This document shows, piece after piece, positions 48,966 through 62,256 of a stretch of DNA of 64,000 bases. Every line of letters starts with the position of its first letter. The first letter of the stretch is position 1. The translations under genes and the position numbers were made by a program. Origin of the DNA: Protonemura montana (lineage: Eukaryota > Arthropoda > Insecta > Plecoptera > Nemouridae); contig OX387603.1 in the NCBI GenBank assembly GCA_947568835.1, forward strand, positions 20,174,651 through 20,238,650, written 5' to 3'. The notes under the pieces are model-generated. The model was given only the letters and a program-made list of their open reading frames with translations. It did no database searches and was not told the DNA's origin.

Positions 48966-49586
48966 GTGATTGAAAACTCGCCGAAGATTCCGTTCCTTTG
49001 CGCAGCTTCGGAATTGTTTCTATTTCAAGACAGCCCTAATTGTGCATGGGTCCAACCAAATAATTCGAGCACAATCAAGCAGGAACTAGACCTTTGCCAG
49101 AAACTCACGCGACCGGCGTTGCTAAAAGAAAAACAACCGTTTTTAATAGACAAAGGCCCTTGCTCGGCTATTTACCAACATTTTTACATTCAATACACAG
49201 CACGAAGGAAAGAAGGAAAAAAAAGCACAACGGAGCGTTTGTTTCTTGAACCGAAACTCACATCATTACTAGAGACTCATGAAAAAATATTGTCTTCATC
49301 TTTTGTGCACTCTCTGTGGAGAATTCCCCCTTTGCGCCGGAAGTTTGGAACGCCGAGACGTTTTTCAAAGACCTTGATGGGAACGTCAAAGTGCGTGCTT
49401 CCTTTGCACCGCTACCTCAAGAAGAGTCATGACTCACAGGCCAGCTCCGATCTCGCTAGTCTCTACTGCCAAGACACTGGTCAACAAAGTGCATCCAATA
49501 TCCCAACTGACCTGGAAAAGGATAGCAAGTCAGGGGAGAAAATGCAGTCGACGAGCGTATACCCAATGGTTTTTAGATATACTTGA
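48966..49586 (+). CDS. 206-codon orphan ORF, not recognised
   Basis: ATG to stop without introns. I recognise no domain, signal peptide or membrane segment. The product would be basic and Ser/Lys-rich, with a patch RIPPLRRKFGTPRRFSK near residues 118-134. A 206-codon ORF is uncommon in AT-rich noncoding DNA, by rough estimate a few percent chance in a window this size, so it may be real or accidental. No polyadenylation signal or splice pattern supports it. Confidence 0.2.
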   Translation: MIENSPKIPFLCAASELFLFQDSPNCAWVQPNNSSTIKQELDLCQKLTRPALLKEKQPFLIDKGPCSAIYQHFYIQYTARRKEGKKSTTERLFLEPKLTSLLETHEKILSSSFVHSLWRIPPLRRKFGTPRRFSKTLMGTSKCVLPLHRYLKKSHDSQASSDLASLYCQDTGQQSASNIPTDLEKDSKSGEKMQSTSVYPMVFRYT

Positions 49587-52500
49587 TCATTCAATTTCAT
49601 TGCCGCAAATTCGCATTCTTGATTTAGTTGTAAATCATAGGAGACGATCGTTGTTTCCCTAGTCGACGCAATGTGCAATTGCAATTCTCGTTTGATTTTG
49701 CAACGATGTTTATTTCAATTGCTTCAACAAATGATTGCATGACATCGCCATGAAATTTCAATCTGATCGCAGCAGATAACGTGCAGGTCGCAAGGTATAC
49801 AAAAATTATAACTTTAAAATAAAATAAAATAAAATGGCACGTATATGAATTCGAAATGACAATATGAGGTCGTTTCCATAATCCGTTACCTTAAACATTA
49901 TTTGGTACATCAATTATCTGTGTATCTCGACAGACTAGGTATCCGCCTACAAGTGGCGGTTTCGTTTCTAAAAGCAAGTAGGGTGTGGATTTAGAATTTA
50001 CATCATCCTTCTGTGTATGAAGCATGACGCACCTACCTGATCACTGTGTTTACACTGAACGTCCAGCCAAGATATCGGCGCACCGCGAGAGAATAATTTA
50101 TTCAATTCAAGTTTGTTTCAGTTTCCAAAATCACACCTTCAAATGATTACCTGTCGATCTTGATGTGCAAGAAGAAATTTCATTGAGTGTAAATTAAATT
50201 CACATGCCATTCACTAGTTGTAGGTTAATTATATCTGTATGTTAACGATGTCCATTGTATCGTTCACACAGCTCATTGTTCAGAATTTTATTCAAGAATT
50301 TGTGATTAGAGCTACAAATAGTGATCATTAGAAGGCTAGCATACCAATGATGCTTGTAATTTAGGTACTATAGTTATCAAAACTCTGCACAATTGTATTT
50401 GCATGTTATTTTATATAGCCTTGTTTCATGGCTTCAGCGATTTCGTCTCTAGAAACCATATAACCTGCATAACAGACATGGATTTTATCAAAAAGAACCT
50501 GAATACATTTTAAAAAAATCATGTATAGTGCAGATGTTCTTAAATAGAGACCGCTTCACATAATAATAGCATTTAAATTGGATTAAAACACGATAGTATT
50601 CGTCCCAGCTATTCGCATTGTCCACATTTTAATAGCCATTTCCCATCATTCTGATGCTGCCCACAAATTCTTAAGCTGGCATTATTGGCATTGTCATACC
50701 CGTGTGGAGTATCACATTAAGCCGGCTACACAGTATTGTCTTGTCGACTTATTGTTCCACCCTAGATAATGATGATCGGGTTCGAAGGAGATCACCGTGT
50801 GACTCTGCTAACATTATGCACCAAAGAAACCTTCCAATCTCTGGCTAGTCGCTTGCGTCGTGACGTAGGGAACTAATACCTAGCTAACCAAGCTCTCTGC
50901 GGGGAGCGTTTTAGTACGTACACCCAGAGTAAGCACATTGCAAAGCCATATAAAACTATCGCGAAAACTAAAAGTCACTGTTCATACTCATGGTTTTTAT
51001 TTTTGTTCCATTTAGATGGTACACAGTGTGGGGGTGTGTAGGAAAGGTACTGGTTGCGGTGCACATATAAGGAAGCACTTGAAAGAAGCTGAAGAAACAC
51101 CTCTATCAAATCGATAACATAAACGGCTAATTATTATGAGGTTGATATGCGTCGATCTGTACACAAGGCACGCTATCAGACTCCTAAATCTATAAGATTA
51201 ATTTCCGAGTTTACATTTCCTGGCGATTATCAGTTTCCTATAAGCTACCGGCAATAGGTTACTCGAGCGTAGTTTTTTCAGAAACGTAAAACAAAACGTA
51301 TAGCATACAAAATAACATATTAAATTAAATAAAGTGAGATATTACAGAGAGCGAAAATCATGTCGGCGACTAGGTGAATGCAGGTGGTCATTATTGAAGA
51401 GAACAAACACAAACTGCTTTCGTATGTTTAGTGTATTCATCGTATTGCAACGAGTGGAAAATCTTCCAAGCATCTAAGTACGTAAAACAAGAATGGTACC
51501 AGATTAAGTAGACCAACCAGGTTTTGCAGATAATCGCCATCGAGTAAAGAGACCGACGGCGAATCGTGAAGAGAGTGCGTATCATATGGCCCAAACCGAC
51601 GGATGCTAGTCTGATAAAATTGCAATATCGAACATCCCGATTTAAAAATTATATGGCTATACATCTAATTCTGAATACAGCAGGTCAACATGACATTTAG
51701 GAAAAATGCGTGATCTTACATTTTCATGGTGGGCCAATCGTTCCAAGATCTTAATTTTCTTTCGAGGTTTCAATTCAAAATCAACAACCAAAGACGGTGA
51801 TTCTGCAATAAAATCCCGGCGGTAACATTTATGAAGCAGCCAAAACGAACCATCAAAGATTTTTTTTATTCAACACTCAACGAATAGTACGCAAGACGAA
51901 CAATTTTAATCGCGGTTATGCACAGCTACCATCATTATCGAAAATTAAAGCTAGAAAATTGACGTTTTCACATCGTTTCCTGGTTTATGCTTCCCTGGTC
52001 AGACGTCGACTAGACACCGCTTTATCAGTTATCAAAAGGTGGAACGAAACGGCTCGTAAGGTCGGCATGTGTTTTATGTAAGCGCTCGTTACACGTAAGT
52101 GTCAGTAATGTCGCCAGTTTCCATTCGGTCACGCAAGGTGCACCCCATGTCCACGATACACACGTCATTGTAACTTCAGTCTATTCTGATCAGGTGCTAG
52201 GCTTCCGGTATGGTGCTTCTAGCGAAAATAATCTGCGTGAAGACCCTGAATCTGAGCCGAGAGCTGGACATCTGAGCTTGTTCGGTCTGGTCAAGCGATC
52301 TTTGCCTGCGTACCATTGAGAGGTATAATCAAGACGGCCAGCGTGTTTGTTCAACTGTCTTAGCAAAACAATTGCCGCCAAATAACTACTTTAGCGACAA
52401 ATATGGAGGATGCAATTCCATTTTGCTATTTCTTGCAGATTACTCACTTTTAAAACTGGTTTGCATCCAGATAATCTTCACGAGTGTTAAACCTCAAAGA

Positions 52501-55500
52501 TTGGTATAGAAGTATCGATATTTTGACTCGTAATTATTTTATTCTAGAGGTTTGCTAAAAATGACGGCCGCAAGCGCCGTTGGGTGGCACCTAACTTTAG
52601 CACGTGTTCCCGACTCGTTTGCTTGGCAAGAAGTTTGACTCTCATACTGTACTTATAATCTCTATGATTGTGCCATTTTTTGGATGTCTGCAACCATGCG
52701 GAATTAGGAATCTGCCACAAAGAGGTATTTTAGTCTCAAGAAAGGGAACTGTCGAGTCCCACAGTGATTCCATACCTTTTGTGACACGCATCGCACTGGA
52801 CAGCTGGCCTTTTTGTATTGTGCATATTCTGCGTGACATCTCTCAAATTCGAGCCTTGTTGTCATCAACAGACGTAAGGTGCCTCACGAACGACCACAAG
52901 ACAATCGTTCCCAAATCCCAATAGGAACCTCTCGGTAGCATAATTCCTTCCAGGATCCTGCCGTGCTGTTCGAGTTGTTCTGTCCATCGGAAGAGAAAAG
53001 AAGCATCGCGGTTGGCAACACATTGCAGCCCTCTATTACGCAACCCTCCCCCAATAACAACAACTAACCTCACCTGTCCAGCCCAGCTGAACACAATGGG
53101 ATCGATTTTGCCAAACTAATTTTGAATGTTGATCGTGTACATCGGGAGCGTGCTGGAAAACATTTACATCTTTCCTAGCACGAAGCGCAACACAGGTACA
53201 ATATTTGTGAGCTCACAACAAAAACCGCAAGTTTTTCTCTTTTCAAAATCCCTTCGCCACGACAACCTCCGGGGCAATTCGTGATCGTGCGTGGCTAAAA
53301 TGAAGCGACGAGTTCTTCCCTGCGAGTGAATGGAAAGGTTGCATTGCTTCGTGCAACTGTCGACAAGCATTTAAAGAGGCACCTCCTTATCATTGTAATA
53401 TTTCCTCGATTAAAAGATTAGAGATCGCCATATATTAGTGGTAGGTATGTTATAAAACTATACAAGGTAGCCTTATCTACGGCGACTGATGACACACTGC
53501 TGAAAACTTGGGAGCAAACGCTTATCAGCAGCTATCTAAATATTTCCAATAAATAAAGTATCTGCATATATACGTTCAGTTTAATTTTGGAGCTGATAAT
53601 CGATATGTCTACTACAAGCAGTAATTTCAGTTATTGACTATGTAGCCCATACTCATTATTCAACCTAGCGTGCAGACAGGATAGATCGGTAACCAGGGTA
53701 TCCAAAAATATCTGACCAATTAAGCTTTTCTAGACAGATATTGACAAAATCGAGCACACGTGCTATTTTATTTTTTGAGTCACCGAGCAAGGTGATTGTT
53801 AAATAATTAAATAATGGCTATTGGGTAATTTCGAACTTCGTTTTACACTACTCATTTTTATAAGGAAAAATGAAAAGAAGCCCGGCTCAGTTTCAGGTTA
53901 CATGAGCCTTTGCTGAGGTCGGTTTCAAGTGTCAAGAGTTTGTTTCGGGATGGTCGGCTTGGTGTTCCAAAGGGCGACACCATCAGTCATCGGAGTCAGA
54001 ATTTTGACACAGAGACGCCGCTTCTTGATATGACATGAAAGTTATCTCAACTGCTAGCTGACTTAGTCCAGATGTAAAAATGGGACTGGAGTATTGCCAT
54101 GTCGAGGGGTGTTACTGTTATTTGTGACACTGGCCAGAACCAGGCGGAAATGCACAAAAGGCTGGTAGCTGAACTAGAAGAGCATGAATACTCTGAGCCA
54201 TCAAGCATGAAGCTATGTCAGAATCTCGTGGGATATTGTGGGGGAACACAACAATAACGTTACTCTGCATCACTGACACGTATTTGGCTGTGTCTTACTG
54301 CTAGCTAGTTTCCTGCACTTCTTCGGAATGTTCTGTAATTATAAAGTCGTCTATTGTCTTTTTTGGGCAATGGTGCAAAGTCTGTACCATCCACAGCGAT
54401 TTCACGGCAAATCAAGGGAAGAGATTTCTTGCGTGGCGGGTTACCTGTACGAACCATTTAAGTCGCTGTTGTGCCTACAACGCACAGGGAAGTCCGTGGA
54501 GACACAGTACGAAATATGATGACATGAGGAAGAAACGTGACTTTTATTTCTATGGCCAATAACCATAAGACAGTTTACTAGTTACGACAAATCGTGACAC
54601 ATGATAGGTAGTGAGTAAAGTTAGTTCAAGTGTCCATCAACGCATGATAGCTTTACTGAAATCCGGGTTTATAACTTTACCCTTACTAAGTAGTGGTGGG
54701 ATTCTGAAACCTGATGTCTTCTGTCGATCAGGTAAGAGAGTGCTTCATTGGCAAGTGCCAGTCCTATAAACTTGCGTAGCCCGCCAAATCACTGATAAAT
54801 GAATTTGGTTTAATGTTGATGTAAGTAGTTCGCTCATATGAAAGAAATCGTGTTCATGAGCAACTTGCTTGCCAACTCCTCACAAGCACACACAATTAGT
54901 TATACAACATTTTTTTTGAGTCGCGAAAACGAAAAAGCTGTTGCAATACGTGTCACTTTACCTCGAACTAAAAATTTGAACTTAATCTATTGCGTACTTT
55001 TAGCCGGTGGACTTTTCAGTAAAGAGCATGCTTGAGAACGGTTGTTGGGCTACGTTGGTCCCTTCATTCACACTGCACATGAATCAGAATACCTGTCGTA
55101 CACACGACAGGTGTAACTAATATCGTGTTTATTTCATTTGCTCTACGCAATTAACGTTGCAACTTAATTGTAGCACACTCACCTAAGAGCCACCTATTCC
55201 AATTATTGTACATCTTCATCACTTCACACCAAATTAAAGCACTGTAATCCCTTCATTCGGCAATTTATTTGTCACGTTACTGATACGCAGAGGTCCATGC
55301 AGCCCGCAGGTACAACAAACACAAGCACTTGCTGGTATGTCCCATAGTTACGCCAGCGAGTTTCACATTCTTCCTACCACCACAGGTAAGCGCTACGCGA
55401 CAGAGTTCATGGCTGGCTGATTCTGGCGCGATTCGATTTTTAAGCCCGCTAGCGCGACCTAGTAGCCAAAGAGAAAACTTAACGGAAACAAAATTAGGTA

Positions 55501-56120
55501 ATTAATTTTTTGCTGATTTATGTTTTCGCAGTTTCGGAAAGAGAGAGATTTGAAGATCTTATTTGTTTTCTTATTTGTTTTATTTGTGTACCTTTTAAAA
55601 ATGTCAATGTAGTGGACATAATTTCGGATGAATACATTTCTTTCCTGTCAAAATTTGTTCCCAATTGAACATACCGTCCACTGGAAAAAGCAATTTAATT
55701 GTTTCCTTTTATTTTAGTGTTTTAATGCACGACGCATTATATTTGCCGTGGTATTTGACCATCGAAATTTGACAACGGCGGGCCTTGTAGGTTGAAAGAT
55801 TCTTTGTCAAAATAAAACCTTTTAATAAAACAATCTTTGCTGGACAATGAAGGGCTTGAGTGACGAGTCCACGATGAGTCCAAGGGGCTGCTCAAGTATT
55901 TGAGACACCCATTACAAAAATAAACTAGCGTTAATGCCGAAAGCAAGTGAAAGCAAACAAGACTTTGAAAATCAATCTATGCTTTCGAATTCGTGCCGCA
56001 CCAACCTAGCAGAATGTCACTCACTGCCCAAGGTCACTTCCTCAGCCCCGTTAGTCGTCGGAGAACCCTATCTATGGTATTTGGTCGTCGGAAAAGGGGC
56101 TGTCGGAATAGCTCGGAGCT
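49587..56120. other. Long noncoding stretch, no gene recognised
   Basis: ORFs are short and unlike known proteins. An AAAAT-type microsatellite lies at 49817-49835. No LINE C-terminal motif, SINE head or inverted-repeat pair was seen here, in contrast with 8-21 kb, so this part is unusually poor in recognisable transposons. Confidence 0.45.
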
Positions 56121-57089
56121 TATATATATTAACATACCGCAACCAAAATAATGCATACAAAAAAATCTACAACAATTTCATCCCTAATCGCACCCAAACG
56201 TACAGGGTTAGTCCACCTAAATTTGCAAAAAACAAAAAACAGAACACCACAACAGCTATCGAACTATTTTAATATTTACTGAGGGCCAAGTCACGTTCAA
56301 AAAAGGATATTGTTTAAGTAAATGGTGCTACCAATTTGATAGAACACATCAACAGCTAGCGAATTATGTTGGTCTTAATTTTTTGGCAAATCCAGTTAAA
56401 AAAAAAGCCAGATCTAAAGAAATCAGACTATTAATTAATTACGTCAAAACGTAGGGGGGGTACCTCGCCAGATTTTACAGAAATGATAGAACACATTGAC
56501 AGCTATCGAGCTTCGGTGGTCTCAATTTTTGGCCAAGTCCCGTAAAAAAAAGCTATATTCTAAATAAATCAGCCTACTAATTAATTCCGCCAAAACGTAA
56601 TGGGGTATCTCACTAGATTTTGTACGAATGATAGAACACATTGCCAGCAATCGAACCTCGTAAGTCTTCATTTTTGGTCCAGTCCGCAAGTTGGCCAAGT
56701 TTTGCGTGGCGCATCATACATTTTGTTGGGCTGGTGAGGTGCCGCGTAAATTTGTGGCCACCGAAAACTGCGCTGGCAGCGCATACGACTGGTACATTTG
56801 GTACGGCTAGTAAGCCGCCAACTTTTGTTGGTTGCGGACGCGGCGGGGATGCTGACAGCGCATGTTGACCGCTTAAAACTACCTAAAATCTGCTAATATT
56901 TTGCTGTCAAAATAAAAAAAAAAACCATAACTTCATTAGATGGTGGCGTCACCCCGAACACGGCAATGACCTTGAAATGGCCCTGCCTCGCCAATTTCGC
57001 ATGACAGAGATCCATTACTATCGTTCTGTCTCTGTTTCGACGCCTGAAACACGGCGAGCTTAACACAAAAAAAATATGAAAAAAACAGT

Positions 57090-58655
57090 GAAGAAGTCGC
57101 TTTAAGGCGTGCTGTATGATTACAGTAAGGTTTTTGATACTATAAATCACAAGATCCTCATACAAAAATTCGACTCTTTGGGTATATCCGGAGCTCCTAC
57201 CTGTCAAATCGCAAACAAGTTGTCGTTTTGTCGGGTAACAATGTCTCGGTGAAGTCTGATGAACTTGTCAATCACTGTGGGCTGCCCCAGGGCAGTAAAA
57301 TCGCCCCACTGCTGTTTATATTGTTTATAAACAATCTTCCAGACCACGTGCGGTGTGGAAAAGTCACTATGTACGCACATGAAACTTCGTAGATCATTAG
57401 CAGCGATGTCGGCACCACAGCAATCATTCCGCTACAGCATGAGCAACGATCTGATCCTCAACAGTTCGAAAACGGTTTTTATGCTATTTAAATCAGCGAA
57501 GAAAATAGTCATATGTAGCCCTCTAACTCGCTTAGACAGGAAAAGTGTGCATGAGGTCAGCGATGTCATGTTTTTGGGTATTAATGTTACCAATACGCTC
57601 GACTAGAACAATCACGTGAAACATACCTCGCAAAAAGTTGCCTCAGGATTTTTCCTCTAAAAAAGGCGGTAACACACAAGCAACATTGAAGCAACAAAAA
57701 TTGTATATTTTGTGAACATGCAGGCACGCCTCCAATACGGTGTAGTGCTATGGGCCTCCTCACCACACGCGAAAAGACTATTTGTTTTGCAAAAGAAAGC
57801 TGTCCGTTTTATGTCGCGAGCAAGTTTTTGCAGACATTTATTACAAAGACTCTTGTCAACCGCTTTTTAAAAAATTCAAAATCTCACCCTGCCATGTCTG
57901 TTTATTTTTAATATACTATATGTTAAACGTAACAAACACCTGTTCAATGTTTCTAGCAGGAGACATTTTCTCTTGATTGCACGGCTTAAAGTCAATGTTA
58001 TCAAAAGCTTACTGCTTGAAGGTGGTCACCACTTTAAGAAACTACCTATAATGAATTGTTACTAAAAAACGACACAGATTTTAAGTCGACTTTAGAGACA
58101 TCTTATTGACAAGTGGTATTATTCTACTACTGTATATTTTGAAGACTGATCAATGGAATAGATTGCCCCCAGTCATTAAAAAAACCAAATCAGTAACATC
58201 TTTTAAAACACTCTTTAAGTCGCATCTTTTAAGTTCCCAAGCCAATAGTAACCAGAACTTATTCTTATAAATGTGTTGTAATATTGTTTCTCTTGTTTGC
58301 TTTTATTTCCAAATCTTGTCTAAGTCTAAGTTACTTGTCTAAGTCTAAGTTACTTGTCTAAGTCTAAGTTACTTGTAAGTAATAATATACTTTCTACATT
58401 AATTTAACACTGCAATATTGTTACGTAATACCTATGTCCTCGATATATAATGCACATATTTTAACTGTTTTTTTTTTTTTTTTTTTAAATCTTAACTAGA
58501 GATTATAATATAGGTACATATTATAGTTATGTGTTTATTTTCTTATCTAACTTGCAATATTGTAGAGGTTAAGTGGAAGAGCGGGGTAACCCGAACTTCG
58601 CCTCGTGTAAAAAATACCAATAAATAAATAAATAAAATAAATAAATTTGTGTGAT
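57090..58655 (+). mobile_element. LINE with reverse transcriptase motifs, degraded
   Basis: Plus strand: LYDYSKVFDTINHKIL (RT motif A region), YLSNRKQVV, HCGLPQGSKIAPLLFILFIN (motif B), then YAHET where an active enzyme has YADDT. It continues with NSSKTVFMLF, LGINVTN, ARLQYGVVLWAS, LQKKAVRFMSRA and CQPLFKKFKI, with frame changes after the catalytic region. The 3' end has (AATAAA)-type tail repeats at 58618-58647. The same C-terminal pattern occurs at 16640-17305, so both are from related CR1/Jockey-like families. Confidence 0.85.
58314..58375. repeat. 19-bp tandem repeat, 3 units
   Basis: TTGTCTAAGTCTAAGTTAC repeated three times in the 3' UTR of the LINE. Confidence 0.9.
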
Positions 58656-59060
58656 CATAAGTGTTTTTAATATGTTTTTATTTGTTATCATGTTTCAGAC
58701 AATTGATTGTCTGCTTGTACTTTTTTTTGTTGACTGTCTTATATATTTTTAATCAAAGAGACAATAAATCACTATTATTATTTTTATTATTTTTACCGTG
58801 GCTCAGCGCGACGTCTTTGAAATGGCCCCTGCGCCTGCTTTATTTAGAATCTAGTCTGATTTTTAAAAGGGACTTGGCCAAAAATTAAGACCAACGAGGT
58901 TCGATAGCTGTCAACGTGTTCTATCATCCCTGGAAAATATGGCGAGGCACCCCCCTACTTTTAGGCGCAATTAAGGGATGAAATTGTAAGGGGTTGATGT
59001 GTGGTGTATTTTTTGTATACAACATTTTGGTTGCGGTATGTTAATACAGCACTCAGTTAA

Positions 59061-59501
59061 AATCCGAGGAACTCCGAGCAATCAAAGGTTTAGGCAGTTG
59101 CTAACTACCCACCGACAACTCACGCGGGTGTGCACTTTGACGCTCGCCTCCGAATGAAATTAACTCAAACTCAAAGACCTCAAATCGACTAAAATTGTTG
59201 ATGAATCACGTTTCAAATTCCAAGAGTGCACCTTACTGCATAGAAACGTTGAGTGATAGAAGTGTTGTGCTTGCAATTGTCTGGCGTTTCCTGAGTGAAC
59301 GTATGTTCTCGGCAAATCTGTGTCGAGTCAGCTTTAAAGTTGTTCGACAACGTAATATTCTTTTTTCTATGGTAATATATTTATCAGTGTGGGATACAAA
59401 TCAGTGTGATCAACCCCACGTCAACCCCTTTAAATACAACTTTTATTTACAGGTGTGTAGGTACATGTGATGCGGAGAGAGAGAGAGAGAGAGCACAAGA
59501 C
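59061..59501 (+). promoter_or_regulatory. Upstream region of the ZAD zinc-finger gene
   Basis: Contains a likely 3' splice site (TTTATTTACAG, ending 59452) and a (GA)n run at 59475-59492 in the predicted 5' UTR. GA repeats can bind GAGA-type factors in insects, but in a leader this may be incidental. No TATA box was identified. Confidence 0.35.
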
Positions 59502-62256
59502 ATGGACCAACTCTGTAGACTTTGCATGAACTTTGGTTGTGTGGCAATGGAACCAATCTTTAGGTCTGTGATGGCTAATTGCATCGCCTCAAAGATTGCT
59601 GGCGTAACACAGCTGACGGTAAGTTACCATAACATTTTGCTATATATCTTTTTTTTTTTTTTTTTTTTTTTTTAATTTTTGAAAACTTAAGCCTACATAC
59701 TAATTTTTTACGAGTTGTTACTACAATGTATTGCAGCTCTTCGAAGGGGACGAACTTCCAGCGAATGCATGCCAGCAATGCATCTTTAAGCTGGATGTTG
59801 CATACACTTTCATCCAGAAGTGCACGCTCAGTGACAAGGCTCTACGAGCAATGCTAGCTGTACAGGTGAATTAAATTCTCATTCAATGATAACCTATCAC
59901 ATCAATTGCCATCTGCATAATGAATAAACACCTAGATCAATCGAATGGCAGCTGGGAAATAAATCAGCTGCCACCACAAAAAACTTGATGAATTTGAGTC
60001 TCAGACTAGACAATTTTTTTTAAATGGTGTCAGCAGAATGTGGCGGCACTTGATAAAGATCAGAAGAGCAACAATTCGAGTTGTGGAACTAACCAGAGGG
60101 TGGATCGGGTATCTTCTAATACCCATCGAGATACCAGTGATCTTCGATTCGGGTCTCTTAGCAAAGATCTCCAAAAAGGTAAGAACTGGTCACCTACTTG
60201 ATCTCTAAACCAGTGCTGACATAAACTACACTGGCCTCACATGACCAAAGATTGGGGGGGGGGGGGGGGGGATTCTTTCTATATTTTCTTTACCAAAAGG
60301 TGTTTTATAAGCCTACAAACTTATTCTGAGTGATTACCAATATTATATCACGCCAGCCAGCCATAATTAAAATTTATTATTTCAATAACATCATGCTATG
60401 ATTGCAAAGATCATTGTACCATTTGTGGGGGAATGAAGAAGAGAGTTGTAGGACTGTAGAAAACGTCAGGTGTTAGGTGTCCCTAGCACATATATTTTGA
60501 ATTTCTAAATTTGACGGTATTCTTAGAGTATAAGCTTTATAAGTAAAGACAACTCTTTAATGCAGCACTGCAATTTCTAAGTGCACAGACCACCACCAAC
60601 TGCCCCACACACTCGCCAATCATCAATATCTACTGTCAATACATTTCTGAATGAATTTGCAAAAATGCTGAGGCAAACCTCTAATGAACCTGGATGCAAA
60701 TGATGATAAATAGTGATCAATAGTTTTCTTGTCAACCAAGATCTAAATAAATGAAAACAGGGTACAATTATATTTTTACAGATCCCCTTGAATATCTTAC
60801 CCAAACCAGCATTGACACCGTCAAGGTAGAAGACTCTGATCGTGCTGTCGGCCCAGTAGCAGATGCGGTTGAAAGATTTCCAGCATCGAGATATTTGAAC
60901 CAAATTTCAGGCCTCCCAATTGCAAAAGATGCCATTAATAACACATTCAAAGAGACAGAAGATATTTTGGACAGCAGTTTTGCCCCTGGCAGTAAGAGTA
61001 AAAGCAATGACCACATCAATAACTTGCCAACTGAGACAGGAAAAATATGCAAAACAATAACTATGCAAGCGCCCACTGAAATGCACAAGTGTTTTGTATG
61101 CCATGGAGAATACTCCAGCAAGTACAACTTGGCTCGCCATGTCAATCTCCATAAGAAAAAAAAAAGCTTTCAGGGAGCAAAAGCCCAGAGACCAGGCAAA
61201 GATTTTGAAACTAGCTCTGCTGCACCTTTAAAAAGCAATGGAGCCAGTGGCAGCATGGCTACCTCTTGCAGAAAATGTTTCAGGACATTTGTTTCTCCCT
61301 TAGGCCTAACAAGGCATACCTGCCACTTGAAAAAGAACCAACAACAAAGATTTTGTTGCGATGTCTGTCTAAAGACATATGCACGAATTGACAATCTTAA
61401 ACATCACAAGCTGTTAAAACATGCAAATGAGCATTTGGAAAGTAACATTTCCCGCAAGAAATTAAAATTAAAAAAATCTCTGACAGTTCACGCTTTGTTG
61501 GGTTATGGGAAAAGATCATTCAATTGTACACTGTGTAATAAGAGCTTTCAAAACTCGTCCAGATTGAGTTCCCACATGTTGGTGCACTCCGATAAACGAC
61601 CTCACGGATGTACAGAATGTGGTATAAAGTTTAAACGGAGAGAACATTTGAGACGGCATATGAACGGGCACAAGAAGAAAAAACTTCCTGCACAGAACAA
61701 ACGTATGAAAATTAAAAATTTAAGTAATTTAAAAAACTTGCCCCAAGTATTAGGGCAGCCACTCGGTGAGCATTCTCTTACAGACACCCACAAACCGAGT
61801 TCCGAAGATATCGGAGATAATTTGACTCCGTGCAAGGCTTCCGTTCAATCTTCTGGGGAGAGCCCTAAACTGGAGAGCAACATGGAGCATCAAGTAATTG
61901 TCTGCGAGAAAATTCTAACGTGTAAGGTTTGTGGACAAACATTCAGCGAGCGTGCTGACTTCGATAGCCATGCAGAGAATCACAAAGTTAGCCGGGAGTT
62001 TTTGTTTCCATGCAATGTTTGCGAAAGGCGATTCACTTCTGAGGCTAGCGTTGCTAACCACATGAGCATTCACGTTCGAGTTGCTCGCCACAGGTGCCCA
62101 AAGTGCACGCAATGCTTCAAAACTATGCTGGGTTTGAAAGAACACGTGAAACTCCACGAGAAGGAGAATGACTGCCAATTTGTGTGCTCGATTTGCAGCG
62201 AGACTTTTTCTTCTGATGAAGGCTTACAATATCATTTATTTAATCATGCAAACTGA
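59502..62256 (+). CDS. ZAD C2H2 zinc-finger protein, 4 coding exons, 620 aa
   Basis: Probable nuclear DNA-binding factor of the ZAD-ZNF family. Exons: 59502-59618, 59737-59865, 60037-60178, 60782-62256; GT-AG introns with phases 0, 0 and 1. The N-terminal ZAD has Cys5 and Cys8 (MDQLCRLCM), then Cys51 and Cys54 (ANACQQCIFKLD), the four zinc ligands; this domain dimerises. A Ser-rich linker leads to nine C2H2 fingers between residue ~231 and the C-terminus, in groups of 1-3, 4-5 and 6-9. Finger 2 is preceded by ATSC. The start codon follows a (GA)n run and no in-frame ATG lies just upstream. A 5' UTR exon could begin after TTTATTTACAG at 59452. I cannot name a specific orthologue. Confidence 0.93.
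60254..60271. repeat. Poly-G run, 18 nt, zinc-finger gene intron 3
   Basis: Uninterrupted G run 76 nt downstream of the donor of exon 60037-60178. Confidence 0.95.

Larger units (their letters stand above)
56121..59060. mobile_element. Inverted-repeat-bounded element with ~149-bp internal units, split by a LINE
   Basis: The left end ATTAACATACCGCAACCAAAA (from ~56128) recurs inverted at the right end (~59025-59047), and both ends continue into ATTTCATCCC and a TAGGGGGG/CCCCCCTA block. Inside the left arm a unit containing GATAGAACACAT, CAGCTATCGA and TTTTTGGCCAAGTCC recurs about every 149 bp (56336, 56485, 56633). The right arm has one inverted unit (58868-58940). This is probably a non-autonomous DNA transposon. 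Exact ends and a target duplication could not be fixed. Confidence 0.6.

Noticed and set aside
55934-56272. 112-codon plus-strand ORF
   Set aside because: Runs into the left arm of the inverted-repeat element and matches no family.
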